A stretch of DNA of 64,000 nt, taken from Pseudanabaena frigida (GTDB lineage: Bacteria; Cyanobacteriota; Cyanobacteriia; Pseudanabaenales; Pseudanabaenaceae). Position numbers and translations under genes: made by a program. The notes under the pieces were generated by a model. It was not told the DNA's origin and made no database searches. It worked only from the letters and a program-made list of their open reading frames with translations. Where the stretch lies: positions 62,001 through 126,000 of the forward strand of contig QBML01000007.1 of assembly GCA_003242085.1 (NCBI GenBank). Reading direction: 5' to 3'. Within the stretch, counting starts at the first letter, position 1, and each line of letters starts with the position of its first letter. Shown here piece by piece: positions 62,755 to 64,000 of the stretch.

Positions 62755-63654
62755 ATGTTGAATCTACCAACTGAAACTACTGCCTTGCGATCGAAACTAA
62801 CAGAAGCCGAATCAATCGCCACAGTCGATCGAATCCAGTTTTGTCTTGTTTCAACTTCATTCACGAGTGAATTGATTTTGACAAGCTACGTTTGTGATGA
62901 TAATCATAAAATTGACAGCACAACCCCAATTTTGCTTTTACATGGTTTTGATAGTTCCCTTTTAGAATTTCGTCGCCTTATACCCAAGCTTGCACTTTCA
63001 CATCAAACTTGGGCGATGGATTTATTTGGTTTTGGCTTAACCGAACGCCTTGCCAACGGTCAAGTTAGCCCCGAATCAATTAAGGAACATCTCTACTATT
63101 TTTGGAAAACAGCGATCGCTAAGCCTATTGTTCTAGTTGGGGCATCGATGGGCGGGGCAGCAGCGATTGATTTTGCGCTCACCTATCCTGAAGTCGTTCA
63201 GAAATTAGTTCTGATCGGCAGTGCAGGCATCCGCAAGGGAACTGCGGCAGGTAAATTTTTGGTGCCTCCTCTAGACCGTATAGCAACTGACTTTTTACGC
63301 AGTCCCAAAGTGCGCCGTGAAGTTAGCCTTAAAGCCTATGCCGATCCCAAATTTGTCACCGCCGATGCTGAGGTTTGTGCATCTCTTCATTTGGCAATGC
63401 CTCGCTGGAGCGATGCCCTGATCTCATTTACCAAAAGTGGTGGCTATGGCTCCTTTGCAAAACAATTACAGCATTTGCAGCAAGAAACTTTAATTCTCTG
63501 GGGCGATCGCGATCGCATTCTTGGCACAAAGGATGCCGTCAAGTTCCAATCGGCTATTCCCAATAACAAGCTGATCTGGATTGAACAAAGTGGACATGTT
63601 CCCCATCTCGAACGTCCAACAATTACTGCTCGAGAAATCCTCAAATTTATATAG
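62755..63654 (+). CDS. Alpha/beta hydrolase
   Basis: The 299-residue protein has the alpha/beta hydrolase oxyanion segment LLLHGFDSSLLEFR, the nucleophile elbow LVGASMGGAAAIDFAL (Ser in GxSxG), an acid Asp near LILWGDRDRILG and the catalytic His in WIEQSGHVPHLE. A ~40-residue N-terminal extension precedes the domain. Substrate unknown; such proteins cleave esters or act as epoxide or lipid hydrolases. It is followed by two long hairpins and purE. Confidence 0.88.
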   Translation: MLNLPTETTALRSKLTEAESIATVDRIQFCLVSTSFTSELILTSYVCDDNHKIDSTTPILLLHGFDSSLLEFRRLIPKLALSHQTWAMDLFGFGLTERLANGQVSPESIKEHLYYFWKTAIAKPIVLVGASMGGAAAIDFALTYPEVVQKLVLIGSAGIRKGTAAGKFLVPPLDRIATDFLRSPKVRREVSLKAYADPKFVTADAEVCASLHLAMPRWSDALISFTKSGGYGSFAKQLQHLQQETLILWGDRDRILGTKDAVKFQSAIPNNKLIWIEQSGHVPHLERPTITAREILKFI

Positions 63655-63672
63655 TGCAATGAAAGAGAAATC

Positions 63673-63757
63673 AAAACCCAGATAAGTAGAGGCAGCGCTT
63701 TGCGCTGCCTCTACTTATCTGGGTTTTATGTCCTCAGAAAAACTTGCATTGCTATAG
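63673..63757. repeat. Tailed hairpin element, copy 4
   Basis: Perfect 26-bp arms 63673-63698 and 63702-63727 with loop TTT (apex GC-TTT-GC) are followed by the family tail TTATGTCCTCAG...GCATTGCTATAG (63726-63757), as in the copies at 12841, 17042 and 25901. Confidence 0.85.
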
Positions 63758-63780
63758 AATTTTGCAACCAGACGACATAG

Positions 63781-63835
63781 CCCAAAAAACATGCTGAAAG
63801 TTTTGCCTTGCAAAACTTTCAGCATGTTTTTTGGG
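63781..63835. repeat. 26-bp hairpin before purE
   Basis: Arms 63781-63806 and 63810-63835 are perfectly complementary with loop CTT (apex GC-CTT-GC). It is followed by TTTCAGCACAAAGCGCTGTAA (63841-63861), a partial end of repeat family B. It lies 36 bases upstream of purE, a co-directional gene. Confidence 0.8.
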
Positions 63836-63870
63836 TTTTATTTCAGCACAAAGCGCTGTAACCTAACTAT

Positions 63871-64000
63871 ATGAACAATCAACCACAAGTCAGCATCATT
63901 ATGGGCAGCGATTCCGATCTGCCAACTATGCAAGGCGCGATCGCCATTTGCCAAAAATTCGAGATCCCCTACGAAGTCGCAATTATTTCCGCTCACCGTA
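63871..64000 (+). CDS. purE: PurE, N5-carboxyaminoimidazole ribonucleotide mutase (start only)
   Basis: The visible 43 residues read VSIIMGSDSDLPTMQGAI and EVAIISAHR, the conserved N terminus of PurE (GSDSD phosphate-binding loop and SAHR catalytic His). It catalyses the mutase step of purine synthesis. The gene runs off the right edge. ATG 63871 is the natural start. Confidence 0.95.
   Translation, partial: MNNQPQVSIIMGSDSDLPTMQGAIAICQKFEIPYEVAIISAHR

Overview
The window is cyanobacterial chromosomal DNA. The HIP1 octamer GCGATCGC is very frequent. There is a complete C-phycoerythrin operon with its bilin lyases (cpeB-cpeA-cpeY-cpeZ), a PsbQ-type photosystem II protein, a thylakoid thioredoxin-like protein and several families typical of cyanobacteria (DUF2839, GuaB3, Uma2/DUF820, TPR-CHAT). 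A phycoerythrin-making, probably filamentous Pseudanabaena-like organism fits, but the genus cannot be fixed from this sequence alone. No rRNA, tRNA, CRISPR array, prophage or intact insertion sequence was seen.

Layout. 1-5.9 kb: end of a GAF/PAS sensor gene, a methyltransferase, and the phycoerythrin operon on the minus strand. 6-9.1 kb: a sugar-type ABC ATPase, then toxin-antitoxin-like genes (Uma2, zinc ribbon, DUF433/DUF5615, an antitoxin with an internally deleted PIN toxin). 9.2-12.8 kb: a minus-strand operon made of a small helical protein, a PIN antitoxin, a frameshifted PIN toxin and an NB-ARC/TPR STAND ATPase. The first and last proteins share a ~31-residue motif, which suggests an NLR and effector pair signalling through an amyloid-like motif. 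13-35.8 kb: mostly housekeeping genes (ispD, bcp, an SDR, folE, two M16 peptidase subunits, psbQ, a cysteine desulfurase, bioF, a GGDEF protein, clpB). 35.8-37 kb: a gene-free stretch with two diverged copies of what looks like a structured small RNA. 37-45 kb: aat, a secreted TPR-CHAT protein, msrA, proA and an MFS transporter. 45-49 kb: five response regulators with no kinase. 49-64 kb: guaB3, parts of a branched-chain amino acid transporter (livM, livG, livF) separated by unrelated genes, a TPR protein lacking its expected CHAT domain, an Hsp70-like protein, nadC, an FGE-fold protein, a serine-hydrolase-like protein, an alpha/beta hydrolase and the start of purE.

Two themes stand out. (1) The 7-12.8 kb region is a small accessory/defence-like island in which PIN toxins are decaying while their antitoxins and an NLR-type ATPase remain intact. 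(2) Intergenic regions are full of long, near-perfect hairpins. Their stems are unrelated in sequence, but nearly all close with the same apex, GC-NNN-GC. Some sit at gene ends like terminators, others lie between divergent genes or inside tailed repeat elements. Similar palindromes occur inside two coding sequences (ispD and the broken PIN gene), where the PIN frameshift lies exactly at the palindrome edge.

All calls come from reading the sequence and recalled family knowledge; no database search was run.
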